The notes beneath the pieces are model-generated. The model was not told where the DNA came from and made no database searches. It worked only from the letters and a program-made list of their open reading frames with translations. This document shows, piece by piece, positions 8,611 to 18,205 of a stretch of 34,133 nucleotides of DNA (the stretch's first letter is position 1; each line of letters begins with the position of its first letter). Source of the DNA: Bacteroidota bacterium. Its GTDB lineage: Bacteria; Bacteroidota; Bacteroidia; Bacteroidales; GCA-2748055. The stretch spans positions 1 to 34,133 of the forward strand of contig JAHEEC010000041.1 in NCBI GenBank assembly GCA_024640885.1, in the 5' to 3' direction. The position numbers were made by a program, and so were the translations under genes.

Positions 8611-9033
8611 ATGAAAGAACTTAAGATCAACTACCTGGCCCTGCTTGCAGTTGTGGTGCTCCAGTTTGTACTTGGTTTTCTATGGTACGGGCCCCTGTTC
8701 GGGGATGCCTGGATGGAGATGGTAAACCTGGATCTGGCCACCATTGAGGCCGATCCGCCCGGTGCAGGGGAATGGATCACCAATGTGGTGGCTGCTGTGC
8801 TTGCCATGTATGTCCTTGCCTGGCTCTTTGTAAAACTGAATGTCAGGAGCCTGGGACGGGGGGCCTGGATCGGCCTTGTGATCGGTTTCTCCTTTGTGCT
8901 GATGTCGGGGATGGTATCGGGCATGTTTGCCAAGGATCCCTACTGGCTGAACTGGATCACCACGGGCAATACGACCGTCGGGCTGATGCTGGGCGGGGCA
9001 GTACTCGGGATGTGGACAAAGGAAAAGGGCTAA
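8611..9033 (+). CDS. DUF1761-family small integral membrane protein
   Basis: The protein has 140 residues with four predicted membrane helices, at about 7-25, 54-75, 84-106 and 114-135. The pattern LQFVLGFLWYGPLFGDAWM in the first helix and loop is the hallmark of DUF1761 proteins, and the spacing of the other helices agrees. Function is unknown for the family. It stands alone on the plus strand between minus-strand units. Its TAA stop overlaps the TAG stop of the convergent sensor gene, leaving no room for an intergenic terminator. Confidence 0.8.
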   Translation: MKELKINYLALLAVVVLQFVLGFLWYGPLFGDAWMEMVNLDLATIEADPPGAGEWITNVVAAVLAMYVLAWLFVKLNVRSLGRGAWIGLVIGFSFVLMSGMVSGMFAKDPYWLNWITTGNTTVGLMLGGAVLGMWTKEKG

Positions 9034-12000
9034 TCGGCCTGATTTTTTGCCGGTCTTTGGCGGCGGGGGATCAGGATCAGCTCTTTCCATCCTTCCTTCG
9101 GATTTTTAAAGCGCTGGCGTGTCTTCATCACTGCCATTACCTTGTTGCGGAAGGACCAGCAAGTTTCTCTTCTCAGGATGACCACTTCCGAAAGGTCATC
9201 GATGGTGAGTTCGCGACCCGTGCTGACCAGGTAAAGGATATAGAATGCCTTTAGAATGGGAAACTTGATCCTGTAAAAGATGGTATTATTGGTGAGGGGT
9301 TCCCTGTAACCGCATGATTTACAGCGTCTGAAATAGTGGCCTTCGGAAGGGTAATACTCGTTCGAATTGCATTTCTGGCAATCAAACGGGTGGGGATTTT
9401 TCAGCTCACGAAGCAACTGGTAACAGGCTTGATCATCAGGATAGATTTCCCGGAATTCATCAAAACTCACACTTTTTTGCATCACGCGTTTTTCCGAGAT
9501 CTCATGAAGGTGGGCCACCAGATTATCCGCTTTCATCTGGAGCAGGCGGTTCATCTCTTCAATATGGGCAGACTGGTTTTCAATTTCCTCTTTCTGGTAG
9601 GATAATTCGATATTCTTGTGAAGGATATCCATATTGGCCTTTTTTAAAGTATGGGCCTGTTGTTCCAGTTCTTCTTTCTGATGAACAACCTCCCTGGTCC
9701 TCTCATTGACCACCAGTTCAAGATGATTCTTCTGCCGCTTTATGGATTGGTACCTGAGCAAAGGAACGCTTGCCGATAGCAGGACCAGTAGCAATACGGT
9801 CCCGACCCTGAACAGGGCTGTCTGGTAGAATGCCGGGATTATGGAAATAGAAAGCATGGTTGGCTGCTGTGACCAGACGCCATCACTGTTGGATGCCAGT
9901 ACTTTAAAATTATAGTCCCCTGGTGGCACGTTGGTATATACGGCAGTTCGATTTGGCGAATCACCGATCCACTCCATGTCAAAACCTTCAAGAATATACC
10001 TGTAGCTGCACTGGTTGGAGAGGTTAAAGTTGACGGCGACAAAATCAATTGAGAATGAGTGTTGATGATGATTGAGGGTGATATCTGTTGTCCGCATTAT
10101 GCTCGCCTTCAACGGTGAAATACTGTCAATTGTGACCGATTTGTTGAAGAGTTTGAAGTCGGTCAGAAGGACCCTGGCCCGGGTTGAATCAACCCTCAGG
10201 CGGTTTGGATCAAATTTGTACAGGCCGTTGATGCTGCCGAACAGGAGCTCCCCGTCACTGGTATGGCTGCTGGCACCCACCGTGAACTGGTTTCCATGCA
10301 GTCCCATCCCCAGGTTGAAGTTTGTAAAAGTTGTATCGGAAACAGAAAATTTCGATAGCCCCTTGTAGGTGCTGATCCACAGGTTTCCTTCATCATCCTC
10401 TTCCATGGAGCAGATCACATTGTTTGGCAATCCATCCCTCTCGGTGAAGGAGATGAACCCATCTATTTCAGGTTTGTAAAGGCAGAGGCCTGAATATGTT
10501 CCAATCCAAAGATTATTTCGGGAATCCTGATGGAGACAGGTAATTTCGTTATTGGGAAGGCTGTTAAGATTTTCAGCAGTATAGAAATATCTTTTAAACT
10601 GGTTTTTTTCCCTGTCGAATTTGTTGAGGCCCTCCCATGTACCCAGCCAGAGATTGACGCTGTCAGTTTCCTGGAGGCATGTGACATAATCGTTGCTGAT
10701 GGTTGTAATGTCATCAATATCAAACAGGTACTGTAATGAGCTGCCTGTTTCCAGGTCAAAATGGATCAGTCCGCCACCGTTGGTTCCAAGCCAGATCTCT
10801 CCCGAATGATCCTCCATCACAGCGAAGATCCAGTCGCTTTCCAGGTCCGAATTGGAGGTATTATAGTGTTTGAATTCCTTGGTCGCACGATTATACACAC
10901 TGAGCCCGTTGCTGGGAGTGCCAATAATGATATTCCCTTTCCTGTCCTCACACAGGCTTCTGATCACATGGTGGATGGTCGAGAACCTGTCATTGCTCCC
11001 GCTGTTAAACCGTCTGAAATCAGCCTGGGGATGAAACATTACATTTAATCCACCTTCATCTGTCCCCACCCACAGATTCTTCTCTGAATCCTCGAGCACT
11101 GAAAGGATTGAATTGTGGCTGAGGGACCCGGGATTGGAAGGTTGATTTGTAAAGTGCTCGTACTCTTTTTGCTTCATATTGCTGAAGTTCAATCCTCCGT
11201 CGATGGTTCCCACCCAGAGGTTATCCTGGAAGTCCTTGTAAACCGAGCTCACAGCATTTCGGGAAAGACTTGACGAGAGATTATTATTATGAAATGAAGC
11301 GTCAAATGTCCGGTTGGGAAAATTATACCTTAGAAGACCGCCTCCCAGCATTCCGATCCAGAAAAGGGTGTCGTTTTCTGGGTACAGGGCTTTTACGGTC
11401 ACGAAATTCAGATCCTCCCTGATATCCGGTTTATGATTTTGATTGACGAGCCTCTGGAATGCTCCGGATAGAATATTAAAACTGAGCAGGCCGAAATTCT
11501 GGGTTCCGATCAGCAGGGTCTGGTCATCCAGAAACATCAATGTGTTGATCTCCTTCAGACGCTCTCCATCCTGGTTCAATTCTCCGCTGGCGATCCTGAT
11601 AAAACGATCGCTGCTCCTGTTCAGCACGTTGAGCCCTCCCTTCTGGGTGCCTATCCAGATATTTCCGGCAGGATCGATCTCAATGGCATTGACCGCATTG
11701 TCACTGGGTGAGTTGGAATTGCCTGACTCATAAGAGTATATCTGTTTCTTTCCTGCAACTGGATCGAAATGGACCAGCCCGTTGTTGGTCCCTATCCAGA
11801 ATGTGGAATCAGGATCCTGCCTTATGGCCCTCACATTGTTCTTTGAAAGTCCCAGTTCATAATAGACAAACCCATCAATATTGGAATCATACCTGGAGAG
11901 ACCCCCTCCCAGGGTTCCGATCCAAAGGGAACCCTCCATGTCCCTGTAAAGGGTGTGAATGCTGTTGCTCCTCAGGGAATGTTTGCGGTTGGGATCGGAG

Positions 12001-12206
12001 TGATAGGTTTTGAATTCGTAGCCATCGTACCGGCAAAGCCCGTCAAATGTTCCGATCCACAGGAATCCATAGGCATCATTATTCATGCAGGTGACGCTAT
12101 TCTGTGGCAATCCGTCGTTGATGTTGTACTGGCGGAACATGATCTCCTGCTGACCGAGGAGGCCGGCAGTGATGGAGATGCAGCATATAAAGATCAATAA
12201 CCTCAC
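9030..12206 (-). CDS. Membrane sensor-regulator: Reg_prop propellers + Y_Y_Y + TM + coiled coil + IS1595-transposase-type zinc-ribbon DNA-binding domain
   Basis: The protein has 1058 residues; the start is GTG, kept because it gives a signal peptide (MRLLIFICCISITAGLLGQ). About 14 Reg_prop repeats (FLWIGTFDGL, NIWIGTQKGGL, NLWISTYKGL and similar) fill residues 25-690 and would form two seven-bladed periplasmic propellers. A Y_Y_Y domain (about 728-788), one membrane helix (about 793-813) and a coiled coil (about 815-905) follow, as in Bacteroidota hybrid two-component sensors. There are no histidine kinase, receiver, AraC or LuxR motifs. The C-terminus (about 915-1035) instead has the IS1595-type transposase N-terminal layout: a YPDDQACYQLLRELK lead-in, a zinc ribbon C943-x2-C946-x15-C962-x2-C965, a TIFYRIKFPILKAFYILYLV block and a helical TIDDLSEVVILRRETCW segment. 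The DDE catalytic domain is missing. It is the last gene of the PUL, 122 bases after GH43, and is probably its glycan-responsive regulator. Confidence 0.85.
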   Translation of the reverse strand: MRLLIFICCISITAGLLGQQEIMFRQYNINDGLPQNSVTCMNNDAYGFLWIGTFDGLCRYDGYEFKTYHSDPNRKHSLRSNSIHTLYRDMEGSLWIGTLGGGLSRYDSNIDGFVYYELGLSKNNVRAIRQDPDSTFWIGTNNGLVHFDPVAGKKQIYSYESGNSNSPSDNAVNAIEIDPAGNIWIGTQKGGLNVLNRSSDRFIRIASGELNQDGERLKEINTLMFLDDQTLLIGTQNFGLLSFNILSGAFQRLVNQNHKPDIREDLNFVTVKALYPENDTLFWIGMLGGGLLRYNFPNRTFDASFHNNNLSSSLSRNAVSSVYKDFQDNLWVGTIDGGLNFSNMKQKEYEHFTNQPSNPGSLSHNSILSVLEDSEKNLWVGTDEGGLNVMFHPQADFRRFNSGSNDRFSTIHHVIRSLCEDRKGNIIIGTPSNGLSVYNRATKEFKHYNTSNSDLESDWIFAVMEDHSGEIWLGTNGGGLIHFDLETGSSLQYLFDIDDITTISNDYVTCLQETDSVNLWLGTWEGLNKFDREKNQFKRYFYTAENLNSLPNNEITCLHQDSRNNLWIGTYSGLCLYKPEIDGFISFTERDGLPNNVICSMEEDDEGNLWISTYKGLSKFSVSDTTFTNFNLGMGLHGNQFTVGASSHTSDGELLFGSINGLYKFDPNRLRVDSTRARVLLTDFKLFNKSVTIDSISPLKASIMRTTDITLNHHQHSFSIDFVAVNFNLSNQCSYRYILEGFDMEWIGDSPNRTAVYTNVPPGDYNFKVLASNSDGVWSQQPTMLSISIIPAFYQTALFRVGTVLLLVLLSASVPLLRYQSIKRQKNHLELVVNERTREVVHQKEELEQQAHTLKKANMDILHKNIELSYQKEEIENQSAHIEEMNRLLQMKADNLVAHLHEISEKRVMQKSVSFDEFREIYPDDQACYQLLRELKNPHPFDCQKCNSNEYYPSEGHYFRRCKSCGYREPLTNNTIFYRIKFPILKAFYILYLVSTGRELTIDDLSEVVILRRETCWSFRNKVMAVMKTRQRFKNPKEGWKELILIPRRQRPAKNQAD

Positions 12207-12261
12207 GGATTTGAATAAATGGCCCCAAAATATAGTAAGATTCTATTCAACCCCGGTGAAT

Positions 12262-12291
12262 GGGCCAAAGAAAAGCAACAATTTGTGGCCC
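12262..12291 (-). other. Weak intercistronic hairpin between GH43 and sensor genes
   Basis: GGGCCA at 12262-12267 can pair with TGGCCC at 12286-12291 around an 18-base loop. No T-run follows on the minus strand, so it is not a convincing terminator. It could modulate read-through from the PUL into the sensor gene. The rest of the 122-base gap (12207-12328) shows no clear promoter. Confidence 0.25.
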
Positions 12292-12328
12292 GAGATACGT
12301 CAGCCGGGGAAACAAATCCGCTAAGGTT

Positions 12329-14029
12329 CTATTCCGGCACATATTTGAAGTAGTCAAAATAGGCCCATAAACTCTCGTCGACCATGTCCTGGCTGCAGAT
12401 TCCAACCATGGATCCGGTGAAACCATACCGGTTATTTTCATCGGACAGCTGACAGAAATCGAACGGATCACCGATAGGGGTCCACCCCACACCGTCCCGG
12501 GAGTAGCTGAACTGAAGCGTGTCATTATCGATCTCCAGGCCAAGGAAGATGGTGGAGTCTCTTGGGATTGGCACCCTTTCGCAGGGCTCGCTGATTCCCT
12601 GTGAAGAGTGGTGAAGGATACTCAGGTATTTACCGACTGCGTGATCATAACTTACATGCAGATAGATGAAATCCCTGATGTCATACATGATGATCAGACC
12701 CGCCAGGTTCCGATAGTGAAGGGGTTCATAATCCAGGGCGGTTTCAACCCTGCCATGCAGCGAGGTGATCCTCCTGGCCACCAGGCTCTGGTCATCCCTG
12801 CTGGTGAATGGTTTGCGTCCCTTCAATGCTAGATAACCGGACCGCATGGTCAGGCTCATCCAGGATGGATCAAATGGTTGCCTCAGGGTCTGGTATATGG
12901 GTTGCAGTTGTTCACTTTCAAACTGGTCCTCCTGCAATGGTCTGGCCACCACAGGACCCTTTTCTCCGACTCCTTCCGTGAAGAGATGGGGAAGATCTCC
13001 TCCACCCTCAAGAATGGGCCATTCACCGGACCAGTCAATTTTTTGGATGCAGCTCTCCCTTCCCAGCACACTCATTCGTTGGGGCATCACAGGCCTTGAT
13101 GCCAGATACGCCATATACCATTTTCCTTCAGGTGATTGAACCATTGACGCATGTCCGGCGCGCTGCAGGGGATGATCGGGATGATCCCTGGAGGTGATCA
13201 ATGGATTATCCGGATCGACCTCATAGGGTCCCCAGATACTCGTGGACCGGCAAACCGTCACCTGGTGATTCCAGTCAGTCCCTCCTTCTGCGGTGAACAG
13301 GTAATAATAACCTTCCCTTTTATATATTCTGGGACCTTCAGTACCAAACATGGTCCCTGGAAAAATGATCTCCGGAGCGGAGGTAACCGACATTGTGGAC
13401 AGATCAAAAGTCTGCATGGAAATCCCGCCTGTCACATGTTCACTGTTGAAATCCAGCAACATATTCAAATAATAGCATGTTCCATCCTCATCAAAGAAAA
13501 GGGAGGGATCGAACCCGGTGCTGTTGATATAAACCGGTTCTGACCATGGCCCTGTGATGCTGTCGGCCCACACAATATAATTTGGAGTGGCCAGGTGCGG
13601 GAAGAAATCCCCGGAGACGATGGTGTATAATGCATAATATTTTCCCTTATGATGGTGCAGGGAGGGGGCATAGATACCGCTGGAGCTCCCTATCCCCCTC
13701 AAATCGGCCTGGCTTTCCCTGGTCAATATATGACCGATGGGTTCCCAGTTGGCCAGGTCCTTTGAATGGTAAAGAGGGATCCCCGGGAACCATTCGAAAG
13801 AGGAAGTGGCTATATAGTAATCATTCTCAACCCTGATGATGCAAGGATCGGGATTGAAGCCGGGGATGGCCGGATTGGTGATGATTACTTTCGTGGTGTC
13901 GGTCGGTTTATTCAAATAATCAATGGAAGAACCCACCCTCCCGGAAACCGGGTTCTCCTTATTGCTGCAACTGGCAAGCAGGATTGCAGAAATCAGAAAG
14001 CAGGTATGGAACTTGCATTTTGACATCAC
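12329..14029 (-). CDS. GH43 beta-xylosidase / alpha-L-arabinofuranosidase-type lipoprotein
   Basis: The protein has 566 residues. It begins with a lipoprotein signal (ISAILLAS then C21). The five-bladed GH43 propeller (about 50-360) shows all three catalytic acids: D61 in GFNPDPCI (base), D174 in GFDPSLFFD (pKa modulator) and E231 in GTEGPRIY (acid). The YYIATSSFEWFPGIPLYHSKDLANW block is typical of the GH43 subfamilies 11/12 group. The second half (about 375-566, DQFESEQLQPIYQTLRQPFDPSWMSL) is the beta-sandwich C-terminal module of that group. It would remove xylose or arabinose units from side chains, probably in the periplasm. It starts 51 bases after the GH42 stop. A second Met follows the first, so either may be used. 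Exact sugar specificity is open. Confidence 0.9.
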   Translation of the reverse strand: MMSKCKFHTCFLISAILLASCSNKENPVSGRVGSSIDYLNKPTDTTKVIITNPAIPGFNPDPCIIRVENDYYIATSSFEWFPGIPLYHSKDLANWEPIGHILTRESQADLRGIGSSSGIYAPSLHHHKGKYYALYTIVSGDFFPHLATPNYIVWADSITGPWSEPVYINSTGFDPSLFFDEDGTCYYLNMLLDFNSEHVTGGISMQTFDLSTMSVTSAPEIIFPGTMFGTEGPRIYKREGYYYLFTAEGGTDWNHQVTVCRSTSIWGPYEVDPDNPLITSRDHPDHPLQRAGHASMVQSPEGKWYMAYLASRPVMPQRMSVLGRESCIQKIDWSGEWPILEGGGDLPHLFTEGVGEKGPVVARPLQEDQFESEQLQPIYQTLRQPFDPSWMSLTMRSGYLALKGRKPFTSRDDQSLVARRITSLHGRVETALDYEPLHYRNLAGLIIMYDIRDFIYLHVSYDHAVGKYLSILHHSSQGISEPCERVPIPRDSTIFLGLEIDNDTLQFSYSRDGVGWTPIGDPFDFCQLSDENNRYGFTGSMVGICSQDMVDESLWAYFDYFKYVPE

Positions 14030-14080
14030 AATCTCTCTTTTTTTTCACCCGGATATGAAGTGTTTTCCATGGGATGGTGA

Positions 14081-15802
14081 TTAAAGGGAACCATTATATT
14101 TCTTGTTGACGTAGGTCCATTCCAGGAGACCCGACTCCGCCGGGACCATGATCAGGCGGCCATTCCCTAGGTGAAAGAGGATAGGATTAACAGGAGATTC
14201 CATGATGAAATCTCCCGAAGGGGTCCCGATTTCCCTGTAGATATCAGGCGGAGTGGTCATATACACATTATCTTCGTTTTTCCAGAACAGATCATTGGTG
14301 GTGATGACCGTTCCGCCCCCTTTGATGAAATTGATCAGCGCTTCCTCCAGGGGACCATTGTAGATAATCTGGTGGGCCAGGATCAGTGTGTGTACCTTTT
14401 CAAATCCTTCGGGAGAATGAAAGATCCGGATGGGCGCATCCGGTGAAAAAAACGCCTTGTACACAGTATCGATCACGTAAGACTGGTAGGTAAGCCTCTC
14501 CTGAAAAGATCCCCATTCCTCTTTGAAAATGGCCCACGAACTATCAAAATCATAATATATTCCCGTCCGGGGATCAATGGCAGGATAAGGTTTCCGGGAC
14601 TTTCCTTCCCGGGTCCATTTCCTCACAACCGCATAGTTCCCGGAGGGTTTCCCTGTAACGGTCAGCAATGCCCGGTTTGATTGTTCCATGCCTGAAACGA
14701 AGGGATTCAATTTGAACAGGAATAGCCATTGAACTCCCCTGGACTCCAGCAATTTAAATTCATTGTACAGATCCGGACTATCGGTTCCGTATTCCATGAC
14801 CCAGTTGTTCATATCACACAGGCTCCTGTTCAGATCTGCATAGAAAGCGATCCTGTGTTTCTCTTTGGAATAAAGGTCAAAGGAGGCCGCGTTGAGGTTT
14901 TTGGATAGATCAAAAACATCCAGGTTATCACCCCAATCGTATGCAAACCGGTTGGTGGTAATGATTGCCTGCGGGTTAAACCCACGGATAATCTCGCCCT
15001 GCATGTCACTGAAACGAACGATGGATTCAGAACAGAATCTTGAAAATTCAAGTTCAAGGGAAGGGTGATGTTTCAACATCAGGGTGGCATTGTAGCTGCG
15101 TGGCAGGACAATCTGGTCAAACCGCTGGTAATCCTGGGACCAGAACGCATTCCCCCAGCGGCTGTTCAGGGATTCAATGTCCGTGTACCTGCTCTCCAGA
15201 TACTGGTGAAACCGGTCCCGGCAATTGTCACAGTAGCAGCTTTTCTGCTCACCCCCCATCTCGTTGTCGATCTGCCATGCAGCCACGTTGGGATGATTGG
15301 CATACCGTGCTGCAAGTTTACTGACGATCTTGGAAGATTGTGCGATGTAGGCTTCCGCATTGTAACACCGGTGTTGCCTGGCTCCAAATGTATTCCTGTG
15401 CATTTCGGAGTTCACAGGCAGGATATCCGGGTACTTCTCAACCAGCCAGATGGGAGGCGCTGCAGTGGGGGTACACATGACAACTGAAAGGCCATACCTT
15501 GATGCCAGTTCAATGCAATCATCGAAACAGGAAAAATCGAAAACATCCTCATCGGGTTCCATGGTGGACCAGGCAAATTCGCCGATCCTGATCCTGTTGA
15601 TCCCGGCCTCAACCAGTTTTTCAAAATCCAGGTTCCAGGCTTCTCTCGGACGTTGCTCGGGGTAGTAGGAGATTCCGATCTGCATGGGCTGGAGAGCTGT
15701 CCCACCCGGATCAATATTCCTGACTTTACCCCGGTTCTCAAGGCATCCCTGGCAGGTTGCCAGGGTTAGGATAATGAGTGTGAAACAGAGAGGATTCTTC
15801 AT
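14081..15802 (-). CDS. GH42 beta-galactosidase-type lipoprotein
   Basis: The protein has 573 residues with a lipoprotein-like N-terminus (LATCQGC; C17 or C20 may be lipidated). The GH42 barrel is clear: MQIGISYYPEQRP, INRIRIGEFAWSTMEP, TPTAAPPIWL and the acid/base E181 in WQIDNEMG. The four zinc-binding cysteines of the family can be matched to C146 (RQHRC) and C189, C191, C194 (SCYCDNC). E337 in NWVMEYG is the likely nucleophile. A GH42M/GATase-like beta-galactosidase trimerisation part (about 395-573, HTLILAHQIIY and GGTVITTN) follows. It is shorter than typical cytoplasmic GH42 enzymes and appears to lack the last small beta domain. It would release beta-galactose in the periplasm. Its ATG overlaps the GH78 stop as ATGA, so translation is probably coupled. 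Confidence 0.9.
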   Translation of the reverse strand: MKNPLCFTLIILTLATCQGCLENRGKVRNIDPGGTALQPMQIGISYYPEQRPREAWNLDFEKLVEAGINRIRIGEFAWSTMEPDEDVFDFSCFDDCIELASRYGLSVVMCTPTAAPPIWLVEKYPDILPVNSEMHRNTFGARQHRCYNAEAYIAQSSKIVSKLAARYANHPNVAAWQIDNEMGGEQKSCYCDNCRDRFHQYLESRYTDIESLNSRWGNAFWSQDYQRFDQIVLPRSYNATLMLKHHPSLELEFSRFCSESIVRFSDMQGEIIRGFNPQAIITTNRFAYDWGDNLDVFDLSKNLNAASFDLYSKEKHRIAFYADLNRSLCDMNNWVMEYGTDSPDLYNEFKLLESRGVQWLFLFKLNPFVSGMEQSNRALLTVTGKPSGNYAVVRKWTREGKSRKPYPAIDPRTGIYYDFDSSWAIFKEEWGSFQERLTYQSYVIDTVYKAFFSPDAPIRIFHSPEGFEKVHTLILAHQIIYNGPLEEALINFIKGGGTVITTNDLFWKNEDNVYMTTPPDIYREIGTPSGDFIMESPVNPILFHLGNGRLIMVPAESGLLEWTYVNKKYNGSL

Positions 15803-18189
15803 TTCATCAGGACCGTTTGTGAGCCAGCTTTCAGTTTAACTCTCTGTGTTCCCCACCTGATCTCTCCTGAGGTGCCCCTGGGCAATTCAATGGTAGCCTT
15901 GAGCTGTTTCCCCGGAGTATGATCGTATTCTGCACGGATGGTTCCCAGTGGATGCGGCATGGATGCTTTCACATGTTCCAGGTCGCCCAGGTTCGGGGTG
16001 AACGATACTTCCCTGAATCCGGGCCTGCCGGGATTTATTCCGCAAACAATCGACAATAGATCATAATTGGGAGAGGATCCCCAGGCATGGCAGTCCGATC
16101 TTTCTTCATAATCGCCTTCCTCCCAGGTGGTCAGACCCTTGTCAATCATCTCTTTCCAAGGGCCAAGCTGCCCCAGATAGTGATCCCCCAACCCGGCTTT
16201 GAACAAGGCACGAAACAGGTAAAACCTGTAATATATGGTGGTTTGAACCAGTGTGCTGTCATCCAGGATCCTCTCCATGACCCCGTGCTGAAGTGAATCG
16301 GGAATACAGTCGCTAAGAATTCCGAAAATATTGGTATGCTGAGAAAAATCAAGCTGTTCCCGGGTATCCGCCAGAAGTCCTTTTTCTTCATTGTAGCAGA
16401 GGTCGAATACTGAGGATTTTATCTGGTGGGAGAGGTTGGCATACCGTTCAGCGAGGTAAGGATCCTCAAAATGTTGAAATAGTTCTGCAGCCCTTTCGAG
16501 TGCATAGGCGAAATTCAGGCTGACCAGCGCCGAACCGCCCAGGTCGACTCCCGGAGGCGAGCCGACCATAAATCCCTTGCTCCAGTCGCTAAAATTCAGC
16601 CATTCCAGTCCGCCCATCAACCCGTCGGGTCCCATTCTCCTCTCGAACCAACCCAGCACGGCCTGGATGCCGGGAAGGAATGATCTGACAAAGGGATCAT
16701 CCTCACGGTGCATGTAAAAATCGTGGACCATGTCGATCCAATACAATGAAAAAGGAGGGATGATCTGTGGAATGGCAGAAGGGGCCCTGGAAAGGGTAAG
16801 TCCATCGTACATCCTTGATTGGTCCGCCTGGAGCAGTGCATTTCGCATGAGCCTGTCATCGCCTGAAACATAGAGGGAGATCAGTGCCTGGATCCTCGTA
16901 TCTCCCAGGTACTGGAGTTGTTCATAATAGGGACAATCCATATAGGTCTCGGATGCACACAATCTGGCGGTCCGCCAGCCGATCTCCTGCAGTTCATCCA
17001 GGAAAGGATCTCCCGCAGAGAAACTTGCATTGCGGACAAACGGATAGGCGGTGAAATTGGCCTCTATACCCTCAATAGTGAGGGGCTCGGCCCCGGTGGT
17101 GACCCGTAGCTCCAGATAGCGGTATGTCCGGGTTGTGAGTGTCCGGTAGACCCGGCCTGCCCCCCCCTCGGGGATGATCATATCAAAGCAACCGATCATT
17201 TGTTTGCCCTCCACCTGGTCCCTGTTCCCCTTGCGAAGTTCATTGTCGTAGAGTGACTCCGCATAGGTTGCCCTGAGGGAGGCACCTTTCCCCCCGGCCA
17301 ATTTATAAATGGGGTAAGTGGTGGTCAGGTAACCCTGGTCCAGAAGAAGGGTACAGGAGCTTTCAGCCGGGATGGTCAACGGGTGGTTCAGGGCTGGGAA
17401 TTGAGGATCGAAATCAATGCCACTTGCCTCCCTGATCACAGGATCATGTTCGGGGGACTGCTCCATCATTGGTATGTTGCGGGGCACCAGCATCCAGGGA
17501 GTGCCATGCATATACCCCCGACCCACTCCCCGGGATAATACCACCGGCTTTTCCCAGTTCGAATCGTCAAAATCTACTGATTCCCAGCCCCATGGGTATT
17601 TCGACCCCGTGATCCTGTCGGTCGGTCCGGCCACATAGTAGCCACGAACCATATCCCCTGTCACCTCAATGGGCTCATAGGCTTCATTCTTCCAGACAGT
17701 CCAGTTTCCGGGAGTATTGAGCGAGGTTCGCTGGTCACCCTTTGCCTGGAATATAAATGCGGTCTGATAGGAGTACTGGGCTGCCGGCCTCAGGGGGCCC
17801 AGATTATAAACCTCGGAAGCGATAATATTCTCCCCCACATGGAGATACGGTGCAATATTAAGGGTTTCGTATCGCCAGTGCATGAGGGAGCCCCTTGCCG
17901 GTCCCCTTGAGATTTCATGGCCATTTACCAGCAGGCGGTACCTGTTATCTGCTGAAACATACACTGTGATGCTATCGGGAATAGTTTCCAGGTTGAATGA
18001 ATTCCGAAACAGGAATACCCCAAAATCAGACCTGGATTCTGTGGGATGGGTGATCCATGATGATGCCCAGGCATGGCGCTCATGATCCCAGTCGGTATTT
18101 ACCAGGATATTGTTCTCCTGGGCCAGGCTGCATAGAAATGGCCAGAGGGAGAGAATTGCTATAATCCTATGTCGGATGTTCGGTTTCAT
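15799..18189 (-). CDS. GH78 alpha-L-rhamnosidase (exported)
   Basis: I chose the ATG at 18189, 16 bases after the SusD stop. It gives a signal peptide (IIAILSLWPFLCSLAQ), while an upstream ATG at 18297 would add 36 residues read over the SusD gene end. The protein has 796 residues in the usual GH78 order: N-terminal beta-sandwich domains (about 25-360), an (alpha/alpha)6 barrel (about 380-720) and a C-terminal beta-sandwich (about 725-796). The catalytic block DCPYYEQLQYLGD has D418, E423 and D430 at the same spacing as the acidic triad of characterised GH78 enzymes. Near the C-terminus, SDCHAWGSSPNYDLL is the expected conserved block. It would remove alpha-L-rhamnose in the periplasm. A GH106 assignment is excluded by the motif pattern. 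Confidence 0.9.
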   Translation of the reverse strand: MKPNIRHRIIAILSLWPFLCSLAQENNILVNTDWDHERHAWASSWITHPTESRSDFGVFLFRNSFNLETIPDSITVYVSADNRYRLLVNGHEISRGPARGSLMHWRYETLNIAPYLHVGENIIASEVYNLGPLRPAAQYSYQTAFIFQAKGDQRTSLNTPGNWTVWKNEAYEPIEVTGDMVRGYYVAGPTDRITGSKYPWGWESVDFDDSNWEKPVVLSRGVGRGYMHGTPWMLVPRNIPMMEQSPEHDPVIREASGIDFDPQFPALNHPLTIPAESSCTLLLDQGYLTTTYPIYKLAGGKGASLRATYAESLYDNELRKGNRDQVEGKQMIGCFDMIIPEGGAGRVYRTLTTRTYRYLELRVTTGAEPLTIEGIEANFTAYPFVRNASFSAGDPFLDELQEIGWRTARLCASETYMDCPYYEQLQYLGDTRIQALISLYVSGDDRLMRNALLQADQSRMYDGLTLSRAPSAIPQIIPPFSLYWIDMVHDFYMHREDDPFVRSFLPGIQAVLGWFERRMGPDGLMGGLEWLNFSDWSKGFMVGSPPGVDLGGSALVSLNFAYALERAAELFQHFEDPYLAERYANLSHQIKSSVFDLCYNEEKGLLADTREQLDFSQHTNIFGILSDCIPDSLQHGVMERILDDSTLVQTTIYYRFYLFRALFKAGLGDHYLGQLGPWKEMIDKGLTTWEEGDYEERSDCHAWGSSPNYDLLSIVCGINPGRPGFREVSFTPNLGDLEHVKASMPHPLGTIRAEYDHTPGKQLKATIELPRGTSGEIRWGTQRVKLKAGSQTVLMK

Positions 18190-18205
18190 GGATGTTTCCC
18201 CATAA

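Noticed and set aside
9030..9700. Possible IS1595 insertion truncating the sensor gene
   Set aside because: The zinc-ribbon part is in frame with the coiled coil, ends with its own stop, has no DDE domain, and neither inverted repeats nor target duplication are visible; the adjacent DUF1761 gene is intact.
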